Below, piece by piece: positions 9,176-18,100 of a stretch of DNA of 64,000 nt; within the stretch, counting starts at the first letter, position 1; each line of letters opens with the position of its first letter. The DNA is from Candidatus Tisiphia endosymbiont of Nedyus quadrimaculatus (lineage in GTDB: Bacteria; Pseudomonadota; Alphaproteobacteria; Rickettsiales; Rickettsiaceae), in contig NZ_OZ060452.1 in NCBI RefSeq assembly GCF_964059235.1, positions 868,001 to 932,000 of the forward strand, written 5' to 3'. The position numbers were made by a program, and so were the translations under genes. The notes below the pieces were generated by a model. That model had not been told where the DNA came from and made no database searches. It saw nothing but the letters and a program-made list of their open reading frames with translations.

Positions 9176-10204
9176 ATGAAAGATATTAATATACTAGGCA
9201 TTGATTTAGCAAAAACAATTTTTCATATTGTTGCATTAAATAAAGATGGTGAAAAAATATTAGCTAAAAAATTACACAGAGAAGAATTTGAAGACTACAT
9301 TTTAACAAACATTCCCAAGAATAGTTTATTGGTAATGGAAGCATGTGGCAGTTGTCATTATTGGAGCAATAAGTTTATGGAATCAGGTTTTACAGTAAAA
9401 TTACTTAAACCATGTGATGTAAAAGCTTTTGCAAAAACTCGGCAAAAAAATGATACAAATGATGCTTTGGCAATAGCAAGAGCAGGAAAAGATCCGGAGT
9501 TAAAATCGGTTCGTATAAAAAATATATCACAACAAGAGATTAGTTGGTTACATAAACGTCGGCAACATATTATTAGACAAAGAGTACAATATAGTAATGG
9601 TTTAATGAGTGATTTACTTGAATTTGGTTATTACATAAAAATGAGTAAATCTAAATTTGCCCGTGAGGCATTAAATATAGTAGAAGATGCCAAAAATGCT
9701 GGTGTGATTTCAGAGAGAATGTATAAGGAAATGAAGGTAATAGCTGAAGAAATTGCTACGTTATTAATACAAGAATCAGCAATAGATAAACAGCTAATAG
9801 CAATAAATAAAGAATCTGAAACAGCTACTTTATTAAAAACAATACCAGGTATTGGAGAAATTAATGCTAATATACTAAGCATAGCAGCTTATGAAAATTA
9901 TGATGATTGTCGAAGTTTTGCTGCAAGTTTGGGATTAGTGCCTAAGCAAAATAGCACAGGTGGTAAAACAAGTCTTGGATCTATCACTAAGAAAGGAGAT
10001 AGATATGTTAGAACTATGCTGATACAAGGAGCAAGGTCTATTGCAATCAGAGCAAAAATACAAAAGGATCCTACTGATCATTTAGTGCAATGGGCAAAGA
10101 AATTGCTGGAAAGGATGAGCTTTAATAAGGCTGCTGTGGCAATAGCAAACAAATTAGCTAGAATAGCGTATGTATGTGTTACAAGAAAATGTGCATATGC
10201 TTGA
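9176..10204 (+). CDS. IS110/IS1111-group DEDD transposase
   Basis: 342 residues. The N-terminal RuvC-like DEDD domain has GIDLAKTIFHIV, the LLVMEACGS acidic site and RQKNDTNDALAIARAG. The C-terminal Transposase_20 region has TIPGIGEINANILSIA and PKQNSTGGKTSLGSITKKGD, with the conserved Ser in NSTGGK. It is intact and full length for the family. An AAAAAGGAG Shine-Dalgarno precedes the ATG by about 8 nt. These enzymes act with a noncoding RNA made from the same element. Confidence 0.95.
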   Translation: MKDINILGIDLAKTIFHIVALNKDGEKILAKKLHREEFEDYILTNIPKNSLLVMEACGSCHYWSNKFMESGFTVKLLKPCDVKAFAKTRQKNDTNDALAIARAGKDPELKSVRIKNISQQEISWLHKRRQHIIRQRVQYSNGLMSDLLEFGYYIKMSKSKFAREALNIVEDAKNAGVISERMYKEMKVIAEEIATLLIQESAIDKQLIAINKESETATLLKTIPGIGEINANILSIAAYENYDDCRSFAASLGLVPKQNSTGGKTSLGSITKKGDRYVRTMLIQGARSIAIRAKIQKDPTDHLVQWAKKLLERMSFNKAAVAIANKLARIAYVCVTRKCAYA

Positions 10205-10482
10205 TAGTTGGTGGTGTATATAGATTTATCTGTATTTTATCTATATAAAAAGAAGAAGTAAGTAAATAGGATTTAAGAGGTACGATATAAGCGAAAGTGA
10301 TTGGAGATAATAAAAGGGCATTCCAAAAACAAGTCCGAGATTTTATGTCAAGGCTCTAGAAGCCGTAAGAATGAGTGGATAACTCCAAGGATTGCGTGGA
10401 ATGCGAAAACTATTATGGCACTAGATGCCGAATATATGACAGCTTATTTTTTTATTACTCCCGCATCATTTTTCTTATTGAC
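10205..10482 (+). ncRNA. Candidate guide (bridge/seek) RNA region of the IS1111-type element
   Basis: In IS1111-group elements the guide RNA lies downstream of the transposase. Here that tail contains TAAGAATGA at 10366-10374, identical to the left flank (9063-9071). It also contains ATATATGACAGCT at 10432-10444, identical to the right junction (10497-10509). Local hairpins are visible: GGCT-CTAGA-AGCC near 10352-10364, and GGCA-CTAGA-TGCC near 10418-10430. GCATTCC near 10319 can also pair with GGAATGC near 10398. Exact transcript ends cannot be read; the RNA probably spans about 10290-10480. Which DNA strand each stretch would pair with is not resolved. Confidence 0.6.
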
Positions 10483-10500
10483 TTACTTACTCGTCCATAT

Positions 10501-11112
10501 ATGACAGCTCTGGGTAGTAACTACAACTGTAGTATTAGCGTAGTTAATAATGGGAAATGGTATTACTTTAGCAAGAATTCTTATAAATCCACGAAATTAA
10601 CATAGAAGATTTCCAATAATCTAGAGATTATGCTTCTAAAAGTTGTTTTTAACAACTTTTGAAGTTATAGTTATACTTAAATAATTTTATAAGATTAATT
10701 TTACCTCAATTCGATATAAGAGATCGGTTTAATAGCCTAGGGTGTTATCTCTGCTCGCCATTATGTCATCCCTGCTTCGGTGCGGTATCTAAAACTATAT
10801 AACATACCTTCTATGCTATTTTTTTAGACCCCTGCCTATGCAGGGGTGACATCCGAAGGGGTGGGAATGACATAATGGTGGCAGGGACGATGTTATTCTG
10901 CGAAAGTAGCGGAATCTAAAGAAATAGACAGGAAGGGTGCTTTAGATATCTAGACCCCTGCCTATGCAGGGGTGACATCCGAAGGGGTGGGAATGACATA
11001 ATGGCGGCAGGGGTGACATCACCCCTAATGGCGATGATTACTTGACCTACTATTAATTTATTACATCGATATTTGAGGTTAATTTAGATAATTTTAACTA
11101 TGGGTAAATAAA
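10501..11112. repeat. Right part of the split repeat plus a tandem of palindromic modules
   Basis: 10501-10562 completes the element interrupted by the IS, ending in the arm CGTAGTTAATAATGGGAAAT at 10539-10558. A hairpin AAAAGTTGTT-TTT-AACAACTTTT lies at 10638-10660. Two copies of the CCCCTGCCTATGCAGGGG module with its GACATCCGAAGGGG tail lie near 10829-10868 and 10953-10991. A CGATATTTGAGGTTAATTTA module lies near 11066-11085. No gene is seen before the ATG at 11113. Confidence 0.7.
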
Positions 11113-14100
11113 ATGTCATTACAAGAATCAGAAGAAACTTTATCCGCAATAACACAACTCCAAAAAAAGATGAAAACTGGACAGGGTATATTTGAAAAAG
11201 CTAATGAAGACCTCAAAGTGCTACAAAGAGATCTCCGAGATAAGCAAATAGCATTAAATACTCTAAGAGAGAATTTGCAGGAACAAGATAATGATGCATT
11301 AAAATTGTTGGAAAAACTTTGGAAACAGCAGGAAAAAATAAAAGGACACCTACTTGCTAAATCAGCAGACGAAATAACACAAGCCATCCAAGAACAAAAT
11401 GAATTTATAGATTCAGAGTTAGAACTGATCAAGCAGCAATATAAAGACATTGTATCAAATCTTAAGCTATGCCGAGAGTTTGAAGAGTTTTTACATGAAG
11501 ATGGAAAAGATATTGATAATATAGACGTCGAGCGAAGAAAGGAATTTTCTCAATTACTTGAAGGAAATGCATTACTTAAAGAAGATAACAAAAAAGAATT
11601 ACTTGAGAAAAATTTGCAGTTTATGGTCGAGCTTAATGCCAGTAAGCAGAATTTAGAAGAAAGGGAGGCCTATTTAATCGAGCAAAAAGGGAAGTTACAA
11701 AATAAAGATTTAGCTGATAATCTAGCAGTTTATGTTCAGCTAAAACTACAAGAATTGTTTAAGGAATGGCAAGCGGAGATAGAAAAAGAAATAGACGTTA
11801 TATTAGCAGACAGTCCTATAATAGTGAAGCAATATGAAAATGTAAAACTACAAGAAGAAGAAATAAAGAAAATCCAAGATCAAATAGAGCAAAAAACTCA
11901 AATCATTGAGCAAAGTAAGCAGCAAGAAGGGCAGTGGTTTGAAGAATTAAAACAATTGGAAGAAAAATCTTACCCCCCTCTATCTAGTGCAAAACAACAA
12001 CAAGAAGATCCAGTCAGTCATTATCCTATATTACAAGAAAGAGCTAATGATGTTGAGGCGTCAGTGAAACATCAAATTGAGCTTGGTAAGTTGAATACTA
12101 AGCTTGATATTGCAGAGGAAGAAGCAGCTTATAAAACCTACCAATTAGAGCAATTAAAGTCATTGATAGATACGGAAAAATTATCTGTAAATCAAGAAAG
12201 GAAAAAACATCTAGCAGTAATAAGTGAACTCCAAGAACGGATTGGAGAACTGGAAAGAGAAAAAAAAGAGCAGCAAATAGAGCAGCAGAAAGTTATTACA
12301 CCGCAGGATCTTAGTTTATTGGATGAACTAGAAAAAGCACTTGAAATAAATGCATTTGTAAAGTTAGAAGCTCGGATAAGTGAGTTAACCCAAGAGAATA
12401 ATGATTTAAAAACTAAGTTAGAAAAAATAGAAAATGAAAAAGAACAGCTAGAGGTACTTAGTGAGGAAAAAGATTTAGAGTATAGTAAAGCAAAAGAAAA
12501 TTATGCAGCGAAATTGCAAGAGGTAGATGAGGAATTATTACAACTAAAATCAGAGCAGCAAGAAAGACAAACAGAGTTAGATAGAACAAAAGAAAAATTA
12601 ACTGGTACTAGTGAGAAATTGCTTGAAGCTGAAGAATTGCATGGAAAAGGAAGTGAGCAGGCTAAAAAATTACAAGATCAGGTAGAGGAATTAACCAAGG
12701 TTCAGCATCAACTAACGACTGAGTTAAAAGAAACAAGAGAAGGGGCAGAAAGTCGAATAGCAGGACTTACTAAAGAAAAAGAATCAGCAACTCTCGACTT
12801 ACAGGCAGCACGATTAGCCTATGAAGCAATGCTTAAAGAACAATCAGAGGCAGCTGCAGCAGAATTGCAAACAATAAACGAGAAATTATCACAACTAAAA
12901 TTAGAGCAGCAAGAAAAACAGGCAGAGTTAGAGAGAACAAGAGAAGAATTAACCGGTACTAGTGAGAAATTGCTTGAAGCTGAAGAATTGCATGGAAAAG
13001 GAAGTGAGCAGGCTAAAAAATTACAAGATCAGGTAGAGGAATTAACCAAGGTTCAGCATCAACTAACGACTGAGTTAAAAGAAACAAGAGAAGGGGCAGA
13101 AAGTCGAATAGCAGGACTTACTAAAGAAAAAGAATCAGCAACTCTCGACTTACAGGCAGCACGATTAGCCTATGAAGCAATGCTTAAAGAACAATCAGAG
13201 GCAGCTGCAGCAGAATTGCAAGAGATAAATAAGGAATTATCACAACTAAAATTAGAGCAGCAAGAAAGTCGGAGTGAGCTAGAAAAGAAGCAACAAGAAT
13301 TAATAATCGTTCAAGAAAGCCTAAAGGCAGCTGAGCAAGAATATGGTGTAGAAAGTAAGCAAGCTAAAGAATTACAAGCTCAGCTAGGTGGATTAACCAA
13401 TGAGAATAATAGTTTAAAAACTCAGTTAGAAGAAATAGAAAATGCAAAAGAACAGTTAGAGATACTTAGTGGGAAGAAAGATTTAGAGTATAATTATTTA
13501 GAGGCAGAATACGAAAAACAACAGGCAGAGCTAAAGAAAATTCAACAAGAATTAACGTTGGAAAAACTTATTTCTGATGAGCAATATGACCAAAATAAAA
13601 ACTTTAAAACTCAGTTAAATAAAGTAACCGATGAGAATGAGGGTTTAAAATCTCAGTTAGAAAAAATAAAAGAAGATACAAAAAATCAGCTAGAAACACT
13701 TAGTGCAAGAAAAGATTTAGAGTATAATGCCTTAGAAGAAAAACAAAAAGGGGATATAGATGAACTTTGGGGGAGGTTGGAGGTTGCTCAGGAACATGCC
13801 CAAAGAATCCAAAAAGATGAACAGGCTAGGGTAACAGAGCTTAAAGATAAGGATGTTAGGATAGCGGAACTTGAAGCTAAAAATGCTGCACTTCTAGAGC
13901 AGTTGAAAAAATTACAAATTAAGCCGGAAGTACAAGGAGCTGGGATTCAAACGGATGAGATAGCTGGTAAAGAGAAGACGTCAGTAAGTACGGAAACAGA
14001 GAATATTACTAAAGAGTTTAGAGCAGTTGATAGCCAAACAGATAATAGGCAAAAGTTGTATCAATCAGTAGGTACAGAGTATAGACCTAGGATGGATAGT

Positions 14101-15123
14101 GGCGTGTCAACCGAGGAAGTTGCAACTAATGTGACAAAGGTAATTGTTCAGGAGCAAACAGTACCTACTTCAATTGAAGAGCAAACTGTAGATAAAGTGT
14201 TGGTTCAGAATAAAACTAAGGGTAATGTTTATGACGATGATAAAATATTGCAAGCTTTTAAGGAATTGTCAAGAGAGCAAGTCCAGCCAATTGTTAATAA
14301 ATTTTCTTTGGAATCTACAAGCAGTTTTGCTCAATTTGCCCAAGAAAATGTTGGAGAATTATCCGAAGCATTTCGGGACTCAAAAGTACTACGAGAGATA
14401 GAAAATATTGAACAAAGAGGCTATACAGATATTCATAAAAAATTTGCAGCTGAGTATAAAGATATTGAATGGCAAGAAAAAGCATCAGGTAAAAGCTTTA
14501 GCTTGCAGCAAAACGGTCAGGATGTTGTGACAATAAATGAAACAACATTGAATCATGATGACAAAAATGCTAAATATAAAACTAGTAAGGGAGAAGAAAT
14601 TAAAAATGCTCGTGTGGTAAATATACCGTTATCTATAGATATGAAAGGGGCGTGCCATATGTCTTTTGCAGTACAAGATACAAATGGACGTAATATTAGT
14701 AAAGAAGATGCTGTATATTTGACTGCTCACTATAAGAATGGCAAGTTAGTGCATCTGACCAAACCTACAGAAATATTTTCTTGTTCTGATGACAATAAGT
14801 CACCTTTATATTTGAAACGTAAGGGTAAAACTTATACTTTACCAGTAGATAAAAGCACTCTTGAGCAACTTGAGCAAGAAGTCCTTAAAAACAAAGGAGA
14901 ATATGTAGGAATAGTTAAAAATGCCCAGGGTAATATTAGGGTAAAGTCAGCTGCTGTTCACGGGTTGCAACCTGATTGTGTAACAGCTGACCCTCTTTTT
15001 AAGGATGCGTCTCAGCTATTACACGATGCTAATGCCACCCCTGCTCTAGATGGTTCTCTAGATATGAAAGGACTTGCTCATAAAAAACCTAACCGAAATG
15101 TAGGTAGTGTCGGAAAGTTTTAA
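11113..15123 (+). CDS. Giant coiled-coil protein with C-terminal Sca4-like domain
   Basis: 1336 residues with no signal peptide. Residues 1 to about 950 are almost continuous Glu/Lys/Gln/Leu-rich coiled coil, including a perfect tandem duplication (see 12604-13221). After a Thr/Val/Gln-rich linker (about 960-1035) follows a globular region (about 1040-1336). Its INETT, IPLSIDMKGACHMSFAV, SKEDAVYLTAHYKNG and GKTYTLPVDKSTLEQLEQEV patterns resemble the N-terminal domain of the rickettsial 120-kDa antigen Sca4. Sca4 is a secreted, vinculin-binding effector without a Sec signal. In Sca4 that domain comes first; here it comes last. An effector or scaffold role is inference. Convergent with the autotransporter gene. 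Confidence 0.6.
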   Translation: MSLQESEETLSAITQLQKKMKTGQGIFEKANEDLKVLQRDLRDKQIALNTLRENLQEQDNDALKLLEKLWKQQEKIKGHLLAKSADEITQAIQEQNEFIDSELELIKQQYKDIVSNLKLCREFEEFLHEDGKDIDNIDVERRKEFSQLLEGNALLKEDNKKELLEKNLQFMVELNASKQNLEEREAYLIEQKGKLQNKDLADNLAVYVQLKLQELFKEWQAEIEKEIDVILADSPIIVKQYENVKLQEEEIKKIQDQIEQKTQIIEQSKQQEGQWFEELKQLEEKSYPPLSSAKQQQEDPVSHYPILQERANDVEASVKHQIELGKLNTKLDIAEEEAAYKTYQLEQLKSLIDTEKLSVNQERKKHLAVISELQERIGELEREKKEQQIEQQKVITPQDLSLLDELEKALEINAFVKLEARISELTQENNDLKTKLEKIENEKEQLEVLSEEKDLEYSKAKENYAAKLQEVDEELLQLKSEQQERQTELDRTKEKLTGTSEKLLEAEELHGKGSEQAKKLQDQVEELTKVQHQLTTELKETREGAESRIAGLTKEKESATLDLQAARLAYEAMLKEQSEAAAAELQTINEKLSQLKLEQQEKQAELERTREELTGTSEKLLEAEELHGKGSEQAKKLQDQVEELTKVQHQLTTELKETREGAESRIAGLTKEKESATLDLQAARLAYEAMLKEQSEAAAAELQEINKELSQLKLEQQESRSELEKKQQELIIVQESLKAAEQEYGVESKQAKELQAQLGGLTNENNSLKTQLEEIENAKEQLEILSGKKDLEYNYLEAEYEKQQAELKKIQQELTLEKLISDEQYDQNKNFKTQLNKVTDENEGLKSQLEKIKEDTKNQLETLSARKDLEYNALEEKQKGDIDELWGRLEVAQEHAQRIQKDEQARVTELKDKDVRIAELEAKNAALLEQLKKLQIKPEVQGAGIQTDEIAGKEKTSVSTETENITKEFRAVDSQTDNRQKLYQSVGTEYRPRMDSGVSTEEVATNVTKVIVQEQTVPTSIEEQTVDKVLVQNKTKGNVYDDDKILQAFKELSREQVQPIVNKFSLESTSSFAQFAQENVGELSEAFRDSKVLREIENIEQRGYTDIHKKFAAEYKDIEWQEKASGKSFSLQQNGQDVVTINETTLNHDDKNAKYKTSKGEEIKNARVVNIPLSIDMKGACHMSFAVQDTNGRNISKEDAVYLTAHYKNGKLVHLTKPTEIFSCSDDNKSPLYLKRKGKTYTLPVDKSTLEQLEQEVLKNKGEYVGIVKNAQGNIRVKSAAVHGLQPDCVTADPLFKDASQLLHDANATPALDGSLDMKGLAHKKPNRNVGSVGKF
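12604..13221 (+). repeat. 351-bp tandem duplication inside the coiled-coil gene
   Basis: Bases 12604-12870 recur at 12955-13221 with no difference that I can see (267 bp), an offset of 351 bp or 117 codons. Flanking parts of the unit, such as CAACTAAAATTAGAGCAGCA, are similar but diverged. A further partial unit follows after 13222. The frame is kept. Perfect identity points to a recent duplication or ongoing conversion. Confidence 0.9.
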
Positions 15124-15127
15124 CGAG

Positions 15128-15156
15128 AGTTGCTAATTATGTAATCATTAGCAACT
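15128..15156. terminator. Hairpin between convergent genes
   Basis: AGTTGCTAAT at 15128-15137 pairs with ATTAGCAACT at 15147-15156 across a 9-nt loop. It begins 5 nt after the stop of the coiled-coil gene and 24 nt before the end of the opposite autotransporter gene. A bidirectional terminator is likely, although there is no long T-tract. Confidence 0.5.
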
Positions 15157-15179
15157 TACCCGAATTCGCGTAACTTGTA

Positions 15180-18100
15180 TTAAAATTTCACTGATCCATT
15201 AACATAGAAAGAGTGGGTAGTAAAATTTTTCTTTAAACTATAATCATAACCAGCACCTAATTCAAGTGCTGATACAGATTGCATGTTTATACAACCTCCT
15301 AAAGTATACATAACATTCTTTGGAGATGGTCTTAGAGATTTTGTGATAGCTACTGTTTGAGTATGGTGTTCTATGCTAGTAAAATTAATAATGTCGTTTG
15401 AATTATTTAGTAGAATAGTATGATCTAGTTTGAAGTGTACCTTAGGAATAATTGAAATATTTTTTACCAAAATGCGTTTACTGAAATCAATTCCAGTTTC
15501 AAGTGATACTCTTTTTCCTTTTCTAGTTGGTACATTAATATTAAAATCTTTCCTATATTCTGTAAAATTTTTGATTAGAAAACGATCAAATATTATTCCT
15601 ACCATTGGTTTGAACAAAAATTTATCTAAATCAACTTTATAGTGAGTTTCAAGCTTCGCACGTCCTACATAACCCTTAGTCTTGCTGTTAATTGATATAG
15701 TATCTCTTTTCCCTAGATTTTTAATAAAGGCTTTACCATATTTAAGATAAGAACTCAGATACATATTTGGTGATAAGGTATATTTGCTGTAAATTGCAGC
15801 TACGTGTAAAATAGTATTTTGCTTATCATTAAAGATGCTTTGAAATTCAGTGTATGAATTTGCATTAGCATATGCGATTCCTATAATAAGTTCATCAAGA
15901 GGCTGTGCATCAAAACCTAGAACGAAGCCTTGCTGATTATTTTTAAAGGGTAAAGTATTTCCTTTTTGTTTGCTAGTAGAGTTCATAACTTGAATCCACC
16001 CTCCTTTTTTAATATAATAATCATTATCCCCTGCCGCTGCCATATTTACCGTAAAATCATGTTTTAATAGATTATTTCTAGTACTTAAAGCATTTGAAAT
16101 TAAATCCAAGTAATCAAGTTCTATATATGTAGTATATTTTGCTATATTTTGTTCGATATCGAAATTAATAGGCGGGATATAAGGTTTTTTTTCAACTAAT
16201 ATTATAGTTTCTGCAGGAGGTTGAGGTGCAGCTACGAGAGTTTGCTTATTATCTACAATCTGTTCATCTTTCTGAGATTGATCATTATCTGCATGATGTT
16301 TATCCTTCTGAGGTTGATCTTCCTGCGGTTGATCATTAGCTACAAGACGTTGAACTGCAGGAGGATCATTTTCTACATGGACTACATCTGCAGGAGGTTG
16401 ATCATTAGCTACTATTGGCACAGCCTCTTCTTTAAACAATTCTTCTAACCCAAGATTATCTTCATCAAATATATCATGTTCAGGCTTCTGAGGTTGACCA
16501 TTAGCTGCAAGATATTCATCCTCAGGAGGTTGAACTGCAGGAAGATCATTTTCTACTACATGGACTACATCTGCAGGAGGTGCAGCTGCAAGAGGTTGAT
16601 GATCAGCTACAGGATGCTGCTCATTAGCTACAGGAGGTTGAGGTGCAGGGGCAGCTGCAAGAGGTTGATCATTAGCTACAATATGTTCAACTGCGTGATA
16701 TTCAGGTCTAGCTACAATATGTTCAATTGCGTGATATTCAGGCTTATCTACAATATGTTCAACTGCATGATGTTCAGGTTTAGGAAGTTGAACATTAGCT
16801 ACTATTGGCACAGCCTCTTCTTTAAATAATTCTTCTAACCCAAGATTATCTTCAAAACTCCTTTTCTGCCTTTTAGTTTTGTAAAGTTTCGGTGGATTCT
16901 CATATTCATGTAGCTCTACGTTGTTTTCGCTTACTCCTTGTTTATTGTCCACATTGTATATTACAACTTGGTCAACTATTGCGTGCATTGTTGAAGATTG
17001 TTCTTGAGTTATTGGTGGAGGTTTATCCTCATAGAATGTCGGTTCTAGAAGAGGTGGAGGGTTAGTTAATTTAGCTACTGAGGGCATAGTTTCTATAGGA
17101 GCTATAGTTTCTACAGGATACTGAAGTTTAGTTACTGGAGGTGTAGTTTTTGCAAGAGACTGAGATTCAGTTACTATTGGCACAGCCTCTTGAGTTATTG
17201 GTAGAAACGTTACTACTGCTATTTCATTACTGTTTTGAGAGGGTGCAACATCTTGATCAGATGTTGCATTTGGAGTTCTATCTATTTCTAGAGGCTGAGA
17301 TTGCAATATAGGAGGAGCTGAAGAAGATCTTCTTGAATAATATAGTGGATCGAGTGGTGCTAATGAAGATGACCGTGAAAACCTTTTTAAGGGAAAATCT
17401 ATGGGTGATTCATCTTCAGAGTCGCTCCGCTCTTCCTTTTCAGATTCTGATGTGCTGTGATGAGAAAAAAAACCTTCGTCTAGTGATTGGGGTCGGGGGA
17501 GTTCGAGGCTAAACGTACGAGTAATAGTTTTCTTATCTTGATAATATTTAGGTTGTTCTGTTTCGACGCTATGTCTGCGAGTAATAATCTCCTTACATTG
17601 ATTATTACCGTCATTTTCTGTTGAAAACTCTTGAAATTCATCGTGTAAACTTTTAGTGTTTACTTGTGGTATAGCTTTATCGGTTAGCGTTTCATTATTA
17701 GGGGTATCTAATATTAGAGGTGTAACAACAGAAGCCTCTATTTGGTATGGTAATATCTCTGTTTGCATACTTAAGCTTGGAGGCGGAGGTTGGTCATCAA
17801 GAGATATATAAGGTGATTTTACTGACACCAAATTATTAGAAGTTTGAGGTTGTGCTTTGATAATAGAAATAATGTGTGCTGCCACATCCCTAAACTGTAG
17901 TTTCTTCTTTGGTAAAGTAGGTAATAAATTATCAGCCTCTTTACAATCTAGCTTAGATTCACAGTATTCTTTTGTTTTGTTTAACTTGCGGATTTTTTCT
18001 TTTTTTATATTGATAGCACTTGATAGTTGGTCGTAATTATCTTTTTCTTGCTTGAGTATTGACTCTTGCTGTTCTGTCTCACTTATCTTCTGTGCCAAAT

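Larger units (their letters stand above)
9072..10500 (+). mobile_element. IS110-family element, IS1111 group
   Basis: Boundaries were set by comparison with the uninterrupted repeat at 32806-33010: flanks AAGAATGA (left, ends 9071) and ATGACAGCTC (right, begins 10501) join to AAGAATGACAGCTC. The ATGA shared by both flanks is a 4-bp duplication or the crossover core. Subterminal inverted repeats of 17 bp, TATGGACGAGTAAGTAA, lie at 9075-9091 and (inverted) 10483-10499. Subterminal repeats are typical of the IS1111 group. The element carries one transposase gene and a noncoding 3' tail of about 280 bp. Confidence 0.85.

Noticed and set aside
10301-10605. Two overlapping short reading frames in the IS1111 tail
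   Set aside because: They overlap in different frames, lack credible protein features and run across the IS end into the flanking repeat; the region is better explained as guide RNA.
16680-16770. Possible CRISPR array from regular short repeats
   Set aside because: The repeats are in-frame codon repeats of the autotransporter (PEYHAVEHIVA units) without unique spacers; no cas genes are present.
16221-16829. Plus-strand open frames rich in Arg/Leu/Ile opposite the autotransporter
   Set aside because: They are antisense readings of the low-complexity proline repeats and show no start signals or domain.
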